Assembly: GCA_021826835.1 (NCBI GenBank)
Contig: JAKAYH010000090.1
Location: 1 to 7,915, forward strand
From: Thermoplasmata archaeon
GTDB taxonomy: Archaea > Thermoplasmatota > Thermoplasmata > Thermoplasmatales > Thermoplasmataceae
DNA length: 7,915 nucleotides
Direction of reading: 5' to 3'
The first letter of the stretch is position 1, and each line of letters starts with the position of its first letter. The translations under genes were made by a program, and so were the position numbers. Below are positions 7,426 to 7,915 of this stretch, one piece after another. Under the pieces are notes generated by a model, which was given only the letters and a program-made list of their open reading frames with translations, did not search any database and was not told the origin of the DNA.

Positions 7426-7704
7426 TTAATCCTTTCCTGCCCATCCTTTCTTTAAAAGGGAAAACACTACAAGTTTGTTATCTCCCCGTATAAGTTTATT
7501 TCTCCAATCTTTTGGATAATTCATCGGCCATTCATCTTCAGGAAACAGTGATGTGTCTATACCTTCCTTTGACCTAGGTTTGTTAACTGTTTCAACAACC
7601 TGAAACGGTAAATTAGTGTAATCTATTTGAGTTTTATGGCTTAATTCAATATTTTTGTGCTTATCATGCCATAGTAATTCAACATATTTTTCATCTTTTT
7701 CCAT
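7426..7704 (-). pseudogene. Truncated type III Mod-like DNA methyltransferase, N-terminus only
   Basis: This is a 92-residue fragment from ATG 7704; a GTG at 7710 overlapping the upstream stop is an alternative start. A GAGG site (7713-7716) lies eight bases before the ATG. The sequence runs from YVELLWHDKHKNIEL through LFPEDEWPMNYPKDWRNKLI to RGDNKLVVFSLLKKGWAGK. The last part is the conserved lead-in of Mod-like site-specific DNA methyltransferases (NKLIxGDNKLVxxSLL), normally followed at once by an IYIDPPF-type catalytic motif. Here the frame turns to D and a TAA stop after AGK, and no DPPY or DPPF motif appears in any frame just downstream. A deletion or rearrangement at about 7429 therefore removed the catalytic domain and recognition region. 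The fragment follows an intact small gene in what looks like the end of an operon. It should have no methyltransferase activity. Confidence 0.75.
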
Positions 7705-7706
7705 AC

Positions 7707-7865
7707 TCACAGCCTCTTTCTTAGCTCAGCAGATACTATTGATTCGTCTGATAGTAATATTTGCGACTCCATGGTATAGTATCTGTCAATCTTTTTCTTG
7801 ATTAGTTTGATGGGGTCAAGGTTCTGCAAATAGTTTATGCTTTGAAAGAAGGTTGACTTGCTCAT
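7707..7865 (-). CDS. 52-residue leader protein of DNA-methyltransferase operons
   Basis: An intact small ORF from ATG 7865 (MSKSTFFQSINYLQNLDPIK ...) to TGA 7707-7709. It is lysine-rich in the middle (LIKKKIDRYY) and ends MESQILLSDESI ... RKRL; it looks helical and soluble, with no motif I know. Coding status is supported by a homologous copy at 4644-4801. In the last 21 codons 17 residues agree while 15 bases differ; seven of the changed codons are synonymous and nine changes are at third positions, the pattern left by selection on protein. It starts with an ATGA overlap with the frame upstream, and its stop lies two bases before the methyltransferase ATG, so it belongs to a tight operon. 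An accessory or specificity-related role in restriction-modification is inferred from position alone. Confidence 0.75.
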   Translation of the reverse strand: MSKSTFFQSINYLQNLDPIKLIKKKIDRYYTMESQILLSDESIVSAELRKRL

Positions 7866-7915
7866 TCATTTTCGAAGTATATTGTCATTGTTTGATACTC
7901 CCATATGCCGTGTTT
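7862..7915 (-). CDS. Last 17 codons of an upstream gene, cut by the window edge
   Basis: A minus-strand frame open from the right edge ends in a TGA (7862-7864) that overlaps the ATG of the 52-residue gene in the classic ATGA arrangement. The residues KHGIWEYQTMTIYFENE look like a protein C-terminus. Another frame is also open here and stops at 7866-7868, so the choice rests on the overlap and composition. The family cannot be identified; in methyltransferase operons of this sort a helicase or another restriction component would be a natural guess, but this is not shown. Confidence 0.45.
   Translation of the reverse strand, partial: KHGIWEYQTMTIYFENE

Overview
The window is AT-rich and reads as archaeal, most likely a soil ammonia-oxidising thaumarchaeon of the Nitrososphaera/Nitrosocosmicus type. 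The grounds are a 116-residue protein whose core (an IDR stretch, then EPLSEH and a HGxAKK-like tail) resembles small hypothetical proteins I associate with that group, a TATA box set at leaderless distance from its start codon, GAGG Shine-Dalgarno sites, and a decayed stretch resembling an Orc1/Cdc6-type ATPase. No database search was possible, so the taxonomy is inference.

Layout. Positions 1-4801 (minus strand) hold a defence operon. A 1212-residue Eco57I-like (type IIG/PglX-like) adenine methyltransferase starts at 4642. One base after its stop comes a gene joining an XRE-type helix-turn-helix to an ImmA/IrrE metallopeptidase, which runs off the left edge. Just before the methyltransferase, 4644-4801 is the broken copy of a small gene. 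Positions 4814-6032 are decayed, with Orc1/Cdc6-like AAA+ ATPase pieces at 5163-5558 and a doubtful 72-codon ORF at 5497-5715. Positions 6033-7041 hold a doubtful minus-strand ORF and, diverging from it, two overlapping plus-strand genes: the thaumarchaeal-type small protein and a three-helix membrane protein. Positions 7042-7425 look empty. Positions 7426-7915 (minus strand) hold the end of a second operon: the last codons of an unknown gene, an intact 52-residue gene, and the N-terminus of a type III Mod-like DNA methyltransferase cut off before its DPPY-type catalytic motif.

The main observation is that the intact 52-residue gene (7707-7865) and the broken one (4644-4801) are homologous. 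Each stands directly before a DNA methyltransferase, but the two methyltransferases belong to different families. The copy at 4644-4801 has lost its ATG (now ATA) and one base, so its first half is fused in frame to the methyltransferase ORF and gives a false N-terminal extension of up to 57 codons. This suggests a small restriction-modification-associated protein not obviously described, and that methyltransferase genes have been exchanged behind a common leader gene. The locus looks like a turnover island for defence genes.
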